In this document: one piece after another, positions 42,399 through 54,909 of the stretch
How positions within the stretch are numbered: position 1 is the stretch's first letter
Layout: the number at the start of each line of letters is the position of its first letter
Assembly (NCBI RefSeq): GCF_000327385.1
Contig: NW_008710370.1
Location: forward strand, 967,922-1,031,921
Reading direction: 5' to 3'
DNA: 64,000 nt
From: Lottia gigantea
Taxonomy: Eukaryota > Mollusca > Gastropoda > Lottiidae
Notes under the pieces: model-generated
The model's input: the letters and a program-made list of their open reading frames with translations, nothing else
What the model was told of the DNA's origin: nothing
Databases searched by the model: none
Made by a program: the position numbers and the translations under genes

Positions 42399-43031
42399 CA
42401 GGGCTGTTGATTTAAGGTATTTTTTTACAAGATTTCTTTAATATGTAAATGAAGATCTTATACCAAATTTAATCAAAGATACCCTTGCAAAGCAAAGTGA
42501 CATACGCCCACCAGGAGCTTTGATTGCACTATATGGCTAATATAATGTAAACAACATTTTGGTTAAAAATTATCAGATCATCACAAAAATCTTCATAATG
42601 ACATTGACCCACAAAATAAAAATCAAAAGAATCCATAAAAAATTGTAGCCGGTAGAGTGAGCATGAGTTGCCCAATATAGCTATAGCTAGTACGCAAAGT
42701 CGGATACAATATTTTGGTGAGAAATTATCCGATCATCATGAAAATCAATAAGGATCATCTTCATTAATGACATTGACCCACAAAATAAAAATCAAAAGAA
42801 TCTATAAAGAATTGTAGCCTGTAGAGTGAGCACAAGTCAAATGATAAACGGATGGACCGACAGAACGATTACAATATACATCCAAACAATTTGGGTGAGA
42901 GTATAAAAATGCATGTAAAATCTAGCACATTTGAACAGAAAATGAAATTTCCATAATAAGAAAATAGCAGTCAGTAAATTTGGAGCTCAAATCTGACATG
43001 ACTGGCAAATACAGATAAATCAACAGCCCTG
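42399..43031. mobile_element. Element with CAGGGCTGTTGATTTA ends
   Basis: CAGGGCTGTTGATTTA at the left is matched by TAAATCAACAGCCCTG at the right, 633 bp in total. The interior holds two copies (about 42550-42690 and 42700-42900) of the dispersed repeat also found in EGLN introns, in the opposite orientation. No clear target duplication was seen. Confidence 0.7.
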
Positions 43032-44494
43032 ATCATTATACATATATTCACAAACCTGAAAAAATATGAAAAACCCTTCATCCAAAAAACACAATCAACT
43101 GACAAAGCTTTCAATTAAAAAGGAAAGATACAAGAATATGACAGAATAGATTTTGTCTTACTTTTGTCTTATAAAATTGTTCTCAATTAAAAAGGAATAA
43201 ACAAGAGACGAAAATACCTAATTGAGTCAAAAAGTGCCCATTGTTGAATCTTCACCTATTTTTTAAAAAAAAATCAAGACGTGAATGGGCGAAGAACTAT
43301 TAAATATCAAAACAGAAACTGAAACATGTTGTTAGTCAAATTTTTACACTATGTGATCCAAGTTGTCTGAACAACATGTTTCAGGTTCCATGATGAAACA
43401 TAAGAAATAAAACGTACTTACTAAAACATGAATCGACATGAAACAATCAGAAACATCTTAGAACCAGAAACAACCAGGAAACGAAAAAAGAAAATGTGAA
43501 GCGACCAAGAACCGAACAGGAGAATGACAGGAAACCTTAGACTATTTTGTGATAAATTTTAAACAAGCTTAATAGGCCAAACAAATAATTGATTTTTAAA
43601 AAAATTTGCATTTGTGAGAAGTGTACTTAATGACTCTCAAAAGTGACCCTTTCTTGATATTTTTCACTAACCCAATGTCAAATATCATTTTCCTGTTTCT
43701 TCTTTTTAACATTCATGTAAGCTCGTTTTTGAAGATATTTAGGGGAATAAGGCTACCATTCATAATCAGTATTATGTCTTTAAGACAAAATTTAGCATAT
43801 TTGTTGACTTAATGTATCATAGTGTCTCTTTGAACTTCACGAAAACACTATAAAAAATATTGTTACATGAATGTAGTAACAATATTATATATCAAACAGA
43901 ATTAGGTGTAGGTTATGTGCGTTATATCACAGATAAAATGCACTCAACTGGGAAATATGAAATAATAGGTCAATAAAGTGCACTTTTCTGAAATGTACAT
44001 TTTTTAAAAATGAAATATATGTTCAGACTGATTAACATGCTTAGAATTCATTACAAAATAGTTTGTTTGTTGTTAGTTGTTTTCTGTCATTCCTGGACAT
44101 TTCAAGTTTTCGTTGGTCGTTTTCTGATCGTTTCATGTTTTAGTAAGTATGGAAATAAAGAAACAAACAAACATTTTACAACCCTTCTACCAGCTGAACC
44201 ATGACCAAACCTCTTGGACATTATTCTAATTATTATACTCATTTACAGCTGAGTCGACTGGAATAATTAGTAAAGATAACTTAATCAAGATCACTGGACT
44301 TTTACAAGCTGATCGAGATCGGAACCCACAGCTGCCATTTCCTTAAAGTATGACAAATGACATCATGTTAAAAAACAACTCTCTAACCAACTGTGCTATA
44401 GAACCTCACAATATTAAATATGCTAATAAAATCTGATAAAGTGTAAATAAAGTTACTTTGAGTACAAAATACAATATGTACCAATATGCCTATA
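43032..44494. other. AT-rich sequence with nothing recognised
   Basis: Open frames at 43621-43812 and 44010-44204 lack any recognisable domain and are not called as genes. Confidence 0.35.
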
Positions 44495-44799
44495 TAGTGG
44501 GTGTCTCAAAAAAAAACATCCCAAAGTTCGACAAGATGGAAAAAAGGTTGCGATTGGTAGGCAAAGAAGATGGAGGGCACATAACAGGATGAAATAAGTT
44601 GCCTTGATATTATATTTTATGACATGCTATTTTGTTCAAGGCAGTACTTGTACAATTTTTATCTGATCACTTTCATATCTTCAGGTTTGGACAACGACAT
44701 CTTGAAGTATATCTGTGAGAATGTTGAAAGAGATTGGTTTACCAACAGCTGAGATATTACCTGTCTAACTTAAGGATGTTTTTTTTGGTACACCTGATA
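44495..44799. mobile_element. Mariner-like MITE (about 300 bp)
   Basis: The left end GGTGTCTCAAAAAAAAACAT pairs with the right end ATGTTTTTTTTGGTACACC. TA-rich flanks would suit the TA target of Tc1/mariner elements. Only the terminal repeats support the call; no transposase is present. Confidence 0.6.
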
Positions 44800-45835
44800 T
44801 ATCTATATATAGGAAAACAGGTTAATGTATATCAGTAAACTAAGACTAAATAGAATTATACATGTAAATACAAAATAAAATATTAAGAGACAGTGTAGGC
44901 CCTATATGTACCAGTTAGACAAAAACTGTTTTGGAGCTGCAATGATTATAGAGGTATAGATCTCTAATAATTTCAATATATAACCTGAAAGTTAAAATTA
45001 GCTAGCTGCATCCAGTTTAAAAAAAATGCAAATCTACAATTTGTTTCAGTTACAATAGATGAAAGGTTACAAATGATTATTTCGTTTTTCTTTGCTTAAA
45101 GAATACCTTTAACAGGCAAGATAACATACATATCCTGGCTTTGTTTAAATTTAAGGGCCAATCTCAATGGTCTGGAGACTAGTTGCGACTGGAGTCTCTG
45201 CTGATTGCACGACTCCAATACGTCTCTAAAACGTCATCCTAACTGCTGGAGACGCCGCAGAGACTAATTTTGTCTGCAAGAGAAGACACGCCTTCTCAAT
45301 TTGTCTGAGACCTCTTGAAGACCTTGCATCGATGTTGTTGCAACCTACAAGATTTCTGAAAGACGTTGCGGTGACCTCCAGGTAAATTGGTTGTCATCTG
45401 AGGTTTTCTATCCTTTTTATGTGAATTGGGTACACTATTAGCTTAAGAACAGACGGCAGCTCTGTCAGAGTTTAAGAATAACGGCGCAGAAAAAAACCCG
45501 TAGTTATGGGTTCTAATCTCTGTCATTATGCTAAAGTCTGTAAGCTGATGATCTTTCACCGTTATTCCATTCAACCCAGTCTGTAAATAGGTCTGGATAA
45601 TATGCGACAGATCAATCTTTAATTTATTTGAACCATTTAAATTTCCTGTAGTTCATGCAATACCAGAAATATTAAACCACATTATGTCAACAGAATAACA
45701 ACAAAAACCCTGAATGATATTCTTAATGACATCATACTCTGGTCAAGTTTTTCTAGAATTATGGGAACCACAGGCATTGGACGTCAAATTTGAATGGTAC
45801 AAAAAGAAAGTGTTCTCCATTCACATATCATTTGA
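44800..45835. other. Sequence with no recognised gene
   Basis: A patch at 45150-45330 is rich in GGAGAC/GTCTC phrases (AGACTAGTTGCGACTGGAGT) and looks like part of a further foldback element, but its ends could not be fixed. Confidence 0.35.
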
Positions 45836-46094
45836 ACAATGTCAAGCTTTGTCTTATACCTTGACTGCAATAGCCACTTTTCTTGTATCACAGAATGCAG
45901 CGATTACATTGGATATCAATCAAGCCCTCGACAGACAAACTGTAAGCATTATGGCTTATTGTTTACAGACTTTCTGCCAACAGCTCTACAATCCAACCAA
46001 ATCACTGCATTTACAAACTTCTGTGATACACAAAAGTTGGCTATTGCAGTCAAGGTATGAGACAGTTTGTAATATCATTGACATTGTGAAGATG
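45836..46094. mobile_element. MITE family C, full copy
   Basis: Runs from ACAATGTCAAGC through ATACCTTGACTGCAATAGCC and CTTGTATCACAGAATGCAG to the inverted partners CTGTGATACACAAAAG, GGCTATTGCAGTCAAGGTAT and GACATTGTGAAGATG. The 129-codon frame across it is a by-product. Confidence 0.8.
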
Positions 46095-46575
46095 GACATA
46101 TAAAAGCTAAAAAAAACCTCCTTTGAATCCCTTCAAATGCAATGCAAGAAGCTATGAATAATCTTTAGCAAATTAGATTTTTTTCTGAAATTAACAGATA
46201 ATTTAGACCTTACTAATCTTTAATATATACAATGAAATGACATTACAAAAATATACAAATACATAATATATTGAACTAAAGAAATGAAATGAACAAAGAC
46301 CATTTTAAAAGTGAAATAAAATAGAAATTTTAATATTTGACTTAAAAAACATAGTTTTGTTTCCAATTCAACTTTTGGTGTAATATATCCCCCTGGGCCA
46401 ATTCACAAAATCTGACTGTAATCAGAGTAAATAAATCTTTCTGTGATGTTCCAGGGGAATAAGTTACAGTACATAATGAGTTTTTCAGAAAAAATATTTC
46501 TAGATTCTATGACTACAATGTCATGATCTAACAACTTAAAATAAATTTCAAAATGTAAGAATAATGGTCACTTTT
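46095..46575. other. Sequence with nothing recognised
   Basis: No gene or repeat could be supported. Confidence 0.35.
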
Positions 46576-46898
46576 TAAAGAGACAGATGCGCCATTTTGG
46601 GTGGTTGATTTTAACCTCGAAGACATGTAAGAAGTCTTCAAAAGTTCTAAAATGTACGAAAATCACATAATTCCTTTAAAAATACTACAAACTTGGAAAT
46701 TTACTCACTATTTCTATAGAGTATCTAAAAATTGACGAGTCGTCATTTTAACATTCAATGGTGGATAATTCTGGACACACATGGATTTGAAGGCTCAAAT
46801 TTTGGCGGTGAGCTTTGCACACTGTAACTGATTGGCTTAGCTTAAAAAATTTCCGTTTCTGAGGCTAAAGTATGATTGGGCCTACCTGTCCCTTTAAC
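46576..46898 (-). mobile_element. MITE family A, full-length copy
   Basis: Starts TTTAAAGAGACAGATGCGCC and ends CTACCTGTCCCTTTAA, with the family blocks in reverse orientation. At about 323 bp it is one of the best-preserved copies. Confidence 0.85.
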
Positions 46899-47306
46899 AA
46901 TAGTTTCATATATATTTTGTACAGTTTCTACTAAGTAAGATATTTATGCACATTTAGGACAAATCAAAACATAAACACAAGTAGTCCTCCTTATTTTCAT
47001 AGCGATGGCTGTCAGGCACTAAAGCAGACCATGCTTACTCTTTTGAAAACGCCTGATGGTACTTATTGTTTTAGTAGTTCACTACTGTGTTAATCATTTC
47101 ATGCTTTGGACGAGATTTTTGGTTACTGGAATTATTTTGCTTTTATGGATCTATATTAATAATAATCAACACAATATATGCCTAGCTTGCACAGCATCAA
47201 TTATTATTTATTCTACTTATTGTATTATACACTACTCTAGTCTATATTTTGATTCATCTCCAGATGTGAATAAAAATCTATGCTTGTCTATACATTATCT
47301 GTATCT

Positions 47307-47616
47307 GAAAGGGATTGAACAGAGATTTTCAAAATTTTTTATGCGTATCAGGGACACTCATAGCATAAATTTGCACCATTCCAATTTTGAATCATAAGTC
47401 TGTGGTTTCTGCAATTCCACTAAAACTAAGTGTCACACCCGCAAAATTTGCTTGTATCACAAGAGACCTTTGCAGGGGTGACATCATAAAACACTTTTAG
47501 TAGAATTGCAGGAACCACGCATGTTTGATTGAAAAGTGGAATGGTGCAAATTGATGCTATCATTGTCTCAGATACATAAAAATTTTAGAAAACCTCTTGA
47601 AAATCCCTTTAACAAC
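47307..47616. mobile_element. MITE family B (TTAAAGGGATTGTAAAGAGG ends), long palindrome
   Basis: From GAAAGGGATTGAACAGAG to CCTCTTGAAAATCCCTTTAA the two halves are inverted copies over about 125 bases each (for example TTTGCACCATTCCAATTTT against GTGGAATGGTGCAAATTGAT). It ends with TTAA. The whole element is close to one large hairpin. Confidence 0.8.
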
Positions 47617-47921
47617 CGTCTGTTTACAGCAGGATCAAGTCAGCAGAGAAAAACAGCAGACGTCAATGTTATGAGAGCAATGGTCCACATATTTATAAAT
47701 ATTAATATTATACCCTTCCCTACATTTCTATACAGTACTAATCATAAAATCAACATATCATAATCAAAATAATTAATTTGTAATTTTTCTTTCCGTGTTA
47801 ATTTATTTCTAATATTCCAGAAATTGGATTTCTTTCAAAAATATTTGTTCACAATAGTTTCACAAAAAGAATGTTTAATACTGATATTTTCTTACCCTGT
47901 TGGTGAATATAAGTTAATGCC

Positions 47922-48210
47922 TTAAAGGGATTGTAAAGACGTTTTCTAATTATTCTATTTGTATTGGAGACACTGAGCACCATTCCAATTTTCAATCAGA
48001 CGTCTGTGGTTCCTGCAATTCCACTAAAACTAAGTGTTTAATGTCGTCACTAATCGCAAAATATGCTTTAGCACATAAGGTCGTTTGCAATTAGTGATGT
48101 TGTCAATAACTTAAGACGTCTGATTGAAAATTTGAATGGTGCAAATTGATCCTATCAGTTTTCCAAATGCATTTACATTTTTTAGAAAACCTCTTTACAA
48201 TCCGCTCAAC
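47922..48210. mobile_element. MITE family B, second copy
   Basis: Begins TTAAAGGGATTGTAAAGACG and ends CCTCTTTACAATCCGCTCAA. The inverted halves carry GACGTCTGTGGTTCCTGCAA and its fellow blocks. The right tip is slightly mutated. Confidence 0.8.
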
Positions 48211-48365
48211 AATGATGCAAACAAAGTTTTCATTTTCCACATTGGAACAACAAAAATTTGATTTGCAGAGACATTTTTCATGGATAAAAAAACTCAAAAT
48301 ATATTGGCACTCACGAAAAACAATGTATCATGGACGAATGACTATTGTTTGCGTGAGAAGTTGCA

Positions 48366-48654
48366 TTTTCACCATGTTAAGCTATTATGAACTTCATACC
48401 TTGACTGCAATAGCCACTATTCTTGTATCACAGGATGAAGCAATTTGATTGGATTGTATGCATGTGTGCCCTCGACAGAAAAGGCGGTAAACATTATGCT
48501 CACAGACTTTCTGTTGAGGCCTCTGATTGTCTGTATTTTTCAGTGACAATCCAATCAAATCGTTTCATTTACAAACCTCCATGATAAAAGGAAGTTGTCT
48601 ATTGCAGTCAAGGTATAAGTATAAAGTTTGTAATAGCTTGACATTGTGAAGATG
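48366..48654. mobile_element. MITE family C, full copy just downstream of DESI2
   Basis: Starts TTTTCACCATGTTAAGCTAT and ends AGCTTGACATTGTGAAGATG, with inverted ATACCTTGACTGCAATAGCC / CTATTGCAGTCAAGGTATAA blocks. The inner TTTGATTGGATTGTATG also has an inverted partner ACAATCCAATCAAAT. Confidence 0.8.
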
Positions 48655-48941
48655 GCATAGTTGATGACAGCTTGATCTGCTGGTGCAAAAACAGCCGAAG
48701 TTTGACATTTCTAAAATATTGCATTTGAATTCAAAAGAATTCATACATTTGACAAAAAATTACACTCTCCATGATTGTTTCCTCAGACTAGTTTATATTG
48801 CACGTATACCAGATACCAATATAAGAAATTTATAAAATGTTATCTTGTATTAAGTAAAGTAAACAACAGAGATTCACTAAAAAATTCTAGAATCTCTTCC
48901 AAAAAAAAAAACCAACAAGGAATAACAATTCATAAAGCCTG

Positions 48942-51900
48942 TCATCTCTTACTGCTTCTTGCTTGGGGTGCAGATTCTTCGGTTGGCGAGGGCATAGCTG
49001 CCTTGAGAGCATTTGGTGTAAGCCATTCTTTAGGAATAGCTTTTTCTATAAATGGAATACAGGAACTCATATATGCTAATCTGTTAACCCAGCTTGGTAG
49101 TTCTTTACCACACATAAACTGAAAGTAGAAATGGAAAAATAAAAACCAAGGACACTTCTGTAGGGATCAGTTGCTAGTGACTAAAATAGACAAATCCATG
49201 CAGTGTGCAATGAGGGAAATTTTGCAATGACAGCAGGCATCCTTACCATGGGAAGGTAGTAGATCATAAGTTTATGAACACTTTTTTCCATGCCAACCCC
49301 TCCAACCCGCATTACTGATGGGCTAACTGGCTTGAAAATTCCGAATGTACTATCTCGACCTATGCTGGGATTGAATCCTTGACCTTCAGGTTCGAGCACA
49401 AGCGCCTAGCTCACTGAGCCACTGCTGATTGTTATTTATTGATAAGTATTATGAGCTTGTACTAACCTGAACTAATGCATCAGAAAAATGATTACAATTT
49501 TTGTTTAGTAAATGATAATGATCACCACGGTATTCCTTCCCCAGCTGTTCAACATAATTCTTTATATCTTCCTGTGCAAAATCTGTATAACCAATTAATA
49601 TCGATTCCCTACAATAGAAAACAATTTATAAACCAATATATTTACATTAGCTATTATTTTTCCCATTCAACTAATGCAAATGTTTGTGGTATATATATCA
49701 CAATAACGCCATTGCCTCATCACCAAAACATTGAGAGTAGTAATTTTAATCAATGATGTCGTTATTTATTGATTTCATTGTCTCAAATAGGCGGTCTCCA
49801 ATGTAAACAATCATGTCGGAAATGGCGAGCGCTGAACCAGTTGGCATGCCTTAGAAAGCAAATATAAGCAATAAACTGCTTCCCTATAGTAAATTAATCA
49901 TAAACGAGCTAACGTGCTTTTATTCAAATTTCCATCTTTTGTCCTGATATACAACCGTAACTGCTATTGCTTAAATGGTGAACTCTCACTTAACTATCTT
50001 TGTGTAAACATTGGCAATATGACTATCATAGATCTTGTCAATCTACAAACAAAGTGTAGTAAAGTTTCCTTAAAATCTTAAGGTGCGGGCACACGCGCGG
50101 TCTTGGGCAAAGATTTTTGTCTACAACTCAAATCTTGACTAAAATCTTGCATGTGCCCGTGCTTCCACGATAAGATTATCGTGTCGCCGACAGGATTTAT
50201 GATATTAAACAAGTTTGATAATTGTTTCCGATAGTTTTATCATCTGCAAGACAGACCGTCATCATCCAATCAGATTCATTTTCCTTTCAATTGCATGTTT
50301 CTCACATGATTATCGACTAGGGGGAAAACAACCGACTGGAGAAATTTTTTTGTCTCCTCATGTTCCTGTGCCAGTTGATAAAACTCAAGACAAGACTGTA
50401 ATCAGCGACAAAAGTCTCCGACCAAGACAGATCATGTGCCTGCACCTTTAAGAAATTGAAACTTCTCAACTCTGTTGCTAAAAAGCTAATTTTTATTCAA
50501 AGTCAAAGACTGTAACCTTGAATTATTTTATGAAAATATCAATCATGACTATCAATCTTCAATCAACATAAATATACTATATGGTGGTTTTATTGGAGAC
50601 TAGAGTTTTGTAAAGAGTTACACTGATTGCCTGTGGGCATTTGAGGAGACAGAAGATCTCTAGTCTACCTTTTTTTTCCATATGACGATAATCAAGTGAT
50701 GATCATGCAATTTAGATGATGACACTGGAGTCTTGTCTCATCGTGAGTGCTGTCACACAAAAAAAAAACAATCACTGCAAGGTAAAAATTGCCGACAAAT
50801 ATCAAACTTGATGTTCAAAATCCTGTTGGCAACGCTATAATCTTGTCAAAGAAGCACAGGCATATTTGTGATTTTAATCAAAAAACTGTGTGCCTGCAGC
50901 ATAAGTTTCATCTAAATTTGATTGATCTTATCAATTCATCTGGGCACACTGAGTCTAATCCAAACAAACTAATAAAAAACAGAGAACTGCAAACATATTT
51001 ACTTACTTGAATTTAAACTGATCACCAAGGTCTTCTGTGTCTTTTGGTGCTATTTCAAATAAACCAGAGAATGGAAACGGATGTCCACCATAAGCATATT
51101 CTGTAAAAAAAGATGAGAAGAAAATGTAATTATATTACTAGATACAGAGTTCCTTTGCCTATGCAGTAGGCAATGAGGAGGCTTTTTCCCAGGATCAGTC
51201 TAATCTTTCGAGGGCTTGAACTTTCACATGGGGCCTATGTTTATTGTCCAAACTGAAAGACTAGATGTTTTTTTTCATTTCAGGCCCTCTGACCTACATC
51301 ACTGACAGGGTGAAACTGCGACCTTAATTTTTTGTTTAAATTCTTTTCAAGGAAAATATTCAAAAACAGGTTAAAAACAAGAACAAACAAATTTTCAAAT
51401 GAAAAGAAAACTATTACATATTGGATCCAAACTTTATAAGCTTAATGTATATGTTTTCAAGCGATTTCTACATGGGTCAATACATTGGTACTAAGTGGTA
51501 AGGGGCAGAAAGAGTCCCACCAGATGAGAATTAGTGACTATATACTGAAAGTTAAGTTAGTATAAAGAAAGATGTTAGCTCTGCATAGATACTGGAAGTG
51601 GATATGAAAGTATGACTTAGTCCAGGCCTGTGGACCAAAATGATTTGGTGCGGACCGCAGCGTCATGTAAAATTTGAGGGAAATGATTCTTTTGCTCTTG
51701 TCACTGGTGTGGCCCGCAGATTGTCGCTGCCTATTCTGATATCGGAACCAGTTATATCCGCGCTGTTATATCAAAGTATGACGTCAAAATGAATCTAACC
51801 AATCAAATCGTTAACGAGGTCTGACCGCGTGTCAAATAGTAATTTTATGTCAAATATGTTTGTTATTTACAATGTACATTGAAATACGTTATTGAATAAA

Positions 51901-54129
51901 TGACTTGAAAAAAAAACTGCATGTTTCTCATTGTTAATTCCATAATTTATTGAAGGTTGGTTACGTGGCCCACGGCCTACTCGCATCCCCCAAATGTGGC
52001 CTGCAGTTGCGGAAAGATTGCACAGGCCTGACTTAGTCCATGAATGAGTAGTTGCGTAAACACGGCCATCTTGTCATCATCATACTCTCATCTATATGTT
52101 TGTGTTTGTAATGTTCCCTCAGATTGTTATGTATTGCCTTTTATCATAATAAATATCATCGACTAGATACTTTCAATGAGAACCAAATGCTTAGAAAGTT
52201 CAAAGTTCAGCTTAAAACTTATAAATAAATAAATACAAACCTATTCCATAAACTTCCACACCAGAATGGAATACACCTAGTCCTATTGGTGCTGTATATT
52301 CATTGATCCAATACTGAAATATCAAATTATGTTCAATATCATCTTGATACATTACAATGTACTCTGTGATATCTGACATCTGAGTATTCCTACCATCTGC
52401 GTCATACAACATATTTTTTTTTATCCTTATTGATTTCCTTCTTATGTCAGTTTATATCAGTTCATATCAGCTTTTCAGTGCAAAAATAGTTATGAAATCA
52501 ATAGAATTAGTAGGGGCTAAATGAGATCATCTAAAATTCATTTTGAAAAAAAATCATTTTTATCTTTTATTTAAGAATGTCTAATTTGAAGAGGACTTAT
52601 AATAAATTACGTGTAGAAATAGATGATAAGTCTTAAAGGGATTGTAAAGAGGTTTTCTAAATTGTGTATGTGTAATCTGGGACACTGATATCATCAATAT
52701 ACATCATTCTAATTTTCAATCAGACGTCTGTGGTTCCTGCAATTCTACTACAACTAAGTGTTTTATGATGTCACTTGTCACAAAGGGTTTTATGTGATAA
52801 AGAATATTTTGAGATACACATAAAATTTGTTTAGAAAACTCCTTACAATCCCTTTAACACTATAATAAATATTTTTTTTACTATATAGTAATTGTAACTG
52901 TATCAAACTGTCCAAATTCAAACCAATCATCACAATGACAAGCTATTATTTCGAAGTCTTGTCTAACCTTGACATTATAAGACAATTTTCTTGTATCTCT
53001 TTCTAATATCGGATTTGATTGTAAATACACTAGGGCTGGGTATCTTTTACCAAATTGAGATTGATTATTGATGGCAGACTACCAATCAATAATCGATTAA
53101 ATAATCGAAATAATTTAGTTGAGAAACCCTGTAAATACTAAATTAAAATCATGCCAAAATTCATAATTTCATGGGTTATTTTTGCATCAAAGAAGTATAT
53201 TCTTGTTTTGATCGGTTATTATAGTTTATTGTGGGTAAGTTATGTGCTGAAGGGAAACTATGTGGAAGAGATTACTACTTGTTAACAGGTGTGTACAGTG
53301 GAGAAAATGTAGCATTGACATATTATCAACTATGAAATTTGATAATCAATAACTGAAATCATATCCAAGCGATGACAATCAATTATTTCGATCATTTTAC
53401 CCAGCCCTACACCCAACCACACCTCAATGTGTAACTACTAGTAGAGGACTGTTTTTAACATCATACAATCCAATCAAAACACTGTGTTACAAGAAAAGTG
53501 GCTAGTGGCTAAATGCTGTCATGGTGTTAGATGGAATTTGTAATAGCTTGACATTGAGAAGATGAATTCAACAATGACCTTCAGTTTTAGACCTTATGCA
53601 TTCATTTAAAGTTTTGGTCAAAGTGGCTGATACTGACTAAATGACATTTTTATATCGTGGCTATAACTGTTTGTTATCCTCAAAAGACATCTAAATTTGA
53701 GATGTACATTTTCAGTTGAAAACGATAGTTTGATTTCCTGCAGTTACAAGTTTTTTACGACCAAATGTGACTGAGTATGGGAGTCACCTTTTTAAAATAT
53801 CTGCACCTGTTTGGGCTAATAAGGATAGGAAATATCACGCAATATGAATGAAGTATATTTTGGCAGAACAAGGACGTTAACCAACACTTCATAATTTCCA
53901 TCTGTTTAGGGATCTATAATATGTACAGTCTGTAGCACATGGGCCATCATCACCACAGAGAGATATTTGAACAAAAATACCAAATTGATGTATTCCAATG
54001 CTGAAATCCACAGTCCCTACTTGTGACCTAGGCCAGTGCTTCTATCAGAGAGTATCTCTTATAAAACCTTATACCAAAATACAAACTCACCATGTCATAA
54101 ACATTGATATAAATAGGTTCTCTGGCCAT
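48942..54129 (-). CDS. DESI2: DESI2, PPPDE-family thiol isopeptidase, complete
   Basis: Five coding exons on the minus strand: 54129-54091, 52313-52241, 51100-51007, 49608-49467 and 49118-48942. All junctions are GT-AG with phases 0, 1, 2, 0, giving 174 residues (human DESI2 has 194). The PPPDE fold shows as [17 protein letters not shown], then [11 protein letters not shown] with catalytic H29, [17 protein letters not shown], and [14 protein letters not shown] with catalytic C107. The C-terminal block [17 protein letters not shown] and [13 protein letters not shown] is diagnostic for DESI2. Family members remove SUMO and have been reported as S-depalmitoylases; they are cytosolic. The start ATG is followed by [12 protein letters not shown], matching the family's short N-terminus. 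Introns contain a tRNA-derived SINE, a hAT-like MITE and several foldback elements. Confidence 0.95.
49144..49440 (-). mobile_element. tRNA-derived SINE in DESI2 intron 4
   Basis: Read on the minus strand, the head has an A-box-like TGGCTCAGTGAGC and, about 40 bases on, a B-box-like GGATTCAATCC, the layout of a tRNA-derived RNA polymerase III promoter. The body is shared with fragments at 35500-35790 and 51145-51330. The 3' tail was not resolved. Confidence 0.65.
50087..50452. mobile_element. MITE family F (CTTAAAGGTGCAGGCAC ends), DESI2 intron 3
   Basis: The left end CTTAAGGTGCGGGCACA and right end TGTGCCTGCACCTTTAAG are inverted partners, and the match continues inwards (GTCTTGGGCAAAGATTTTTG against GACAAAAGTCTCCGACCAAG). 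Partial copies lie at 37370-37620 and 50700-50905. Confidence 0.75.
50700..50905. mobile_element. MITE family F, inverted partial copy
   Basis: Carries TTGCCGACAAATATCAAACTT, TATAATCTTGTCAAAGAAGC and CTGTGTGCCTGCAGC, which match family F in the opposite orientation. Outer ends are not clear. Confidence 0.5.
51145..51330. mobile_element. SINE-like fragment, diverged, DESI2 intron 2
   Basis: Shares TGCAGTAGGCAATGAGG, CATGGGGCCTATG and GGCCCTCTGACCTACATCAC with the elements at 35.5 and 49.1 kb, at lower identity. Confidence 0.5.
51615..52038. mobile_element. hAT-type MITE, 408 bp, with perfect 8-bp target duplication
   Basis: The element at 51623-52030 starts CAGGCCTGTGG and ends TTGCACAGGCCTG. 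ACTTAGTC flanks it directly at 51615-51622 and 52031-52038. CAG...CTG ends with an 8-bp duplication are typical of hAT transposons. The interior has TGGTGCGGACCGC and GTGGCCCGCAG phrases and no transposase. The intact duplication suggests a fairly young insertion in DESI2 intron 2. Confidence 0.88.
52633..52857. mobile_element. MITE family B, clean copy in DESI2 intron 1
   Basis: Runs from TTAAAGGGATTGTAAAGAGG to CTCCTTACAATCCCTTTAA with TTAA at both tips. It is shorter than the copies at 47.3 and 47.9 kb (225 bp). Confidence 0.85.
52928..53564. mobile_element. MITE family C copy split by a family G element
   Basis: Left half (CACAATGACAAGCTATTAT, TTTGATTGTAAATACA) and right half (ACAATCCAATCAAAACAC, AATAGCTTGACATTGAGAAG) of family C flank a family G insertion. 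The family C copy therefore predates the family G insertion. Confidence 0.65.
53031..53409. mobile_element. MITE family G (TAGGGCTGGGTA ends), intact copy
   Basis: TAGGGCTGGGTA at the left and TTACCCAGCCCTA at the right are inverted ends of a 379-bp element. Its interior matches the split copy at 37844-38452. A target duplication could not be settled. Confidence 0.75.
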
Positions 54130-54909
54130 GTTGATTTTACAACTGATTCTAATTCTGACTCTTTACAATTCTCTTAAGACTACCAATATCTGTATCCTTT
54201 CTCTCTCTCTAGTTTACAATGACACACTCTTGTAGAAACCCTTGGATATTATATCAACCATCTTCAAAATACTGTCATATCTATAATATAAATAGCTTTT
54301 TATAGTCATCTGGCACTTCTCATAATTGATATCCAACTTACCGTTCTCTACAATTCAACAAGACTGCCAACAATTTTAAGCCCATAATAATATTCTCAAA
54401 TGCAGATATCATTGATATCACAACATCATTAGCAATCAATACACTTGGGTATGTTGTAAATTACCACATTTTTGTTATTTTTTATAACCATATGTCAGAT
54501 TTCAATTCTTAAAAGTGATACAGATGGCTATAGATGAGCTCTATCAGCTTATCAGTCAGGTAAAGCAATCACTCTGAGATATATATTTATAAAGAGAAAG
54601 CAGAAAAATAGATTTCTGTCCTAACATAAAAGATGACATTATTAAAACCTTGTTCATGGAATACAAACAATCCAGTTCTAATTTCAAAATAATGGTGCGA
54701 TGATGTTTTGTTATGATAGTCCATTAGTATGTTTCCATTGATTTTTTATATTGTAAGATGAAGATAACAAGTGTTTTATAACAGAACAGAAGATTATATA
54801 ATAAGTGATAATTGTCTTAAAGGTCAACAGAAACATTGACAATTGTAAGCATTTTGAGGCTAAAGTTATTGCCAAATGTTTAGTTTTAAATAATTAATTT
54901 CTGTTCATG
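54130..54909. other. DESI2 upstream region
   Basis: The DESI2 promoter should lie here on the minus strand. No TATA box or first non-coding exon could be picked with confidence. A CTCTCTCTCTCTAG tract lies near 54200. Confidence 0.3.

Noticed and set aside
45714-46103. 129-codon plus-strand frame
   Set aside because: It runs across a family C MITE; the sequence is shared with non-coding copies at 37, 48 and 60 kb.
49475-49756. 93-codon plus-strand frame
   Set aside because: It is antisense to DESI2 coding exon 4, which has clear family motifs and splice sites.
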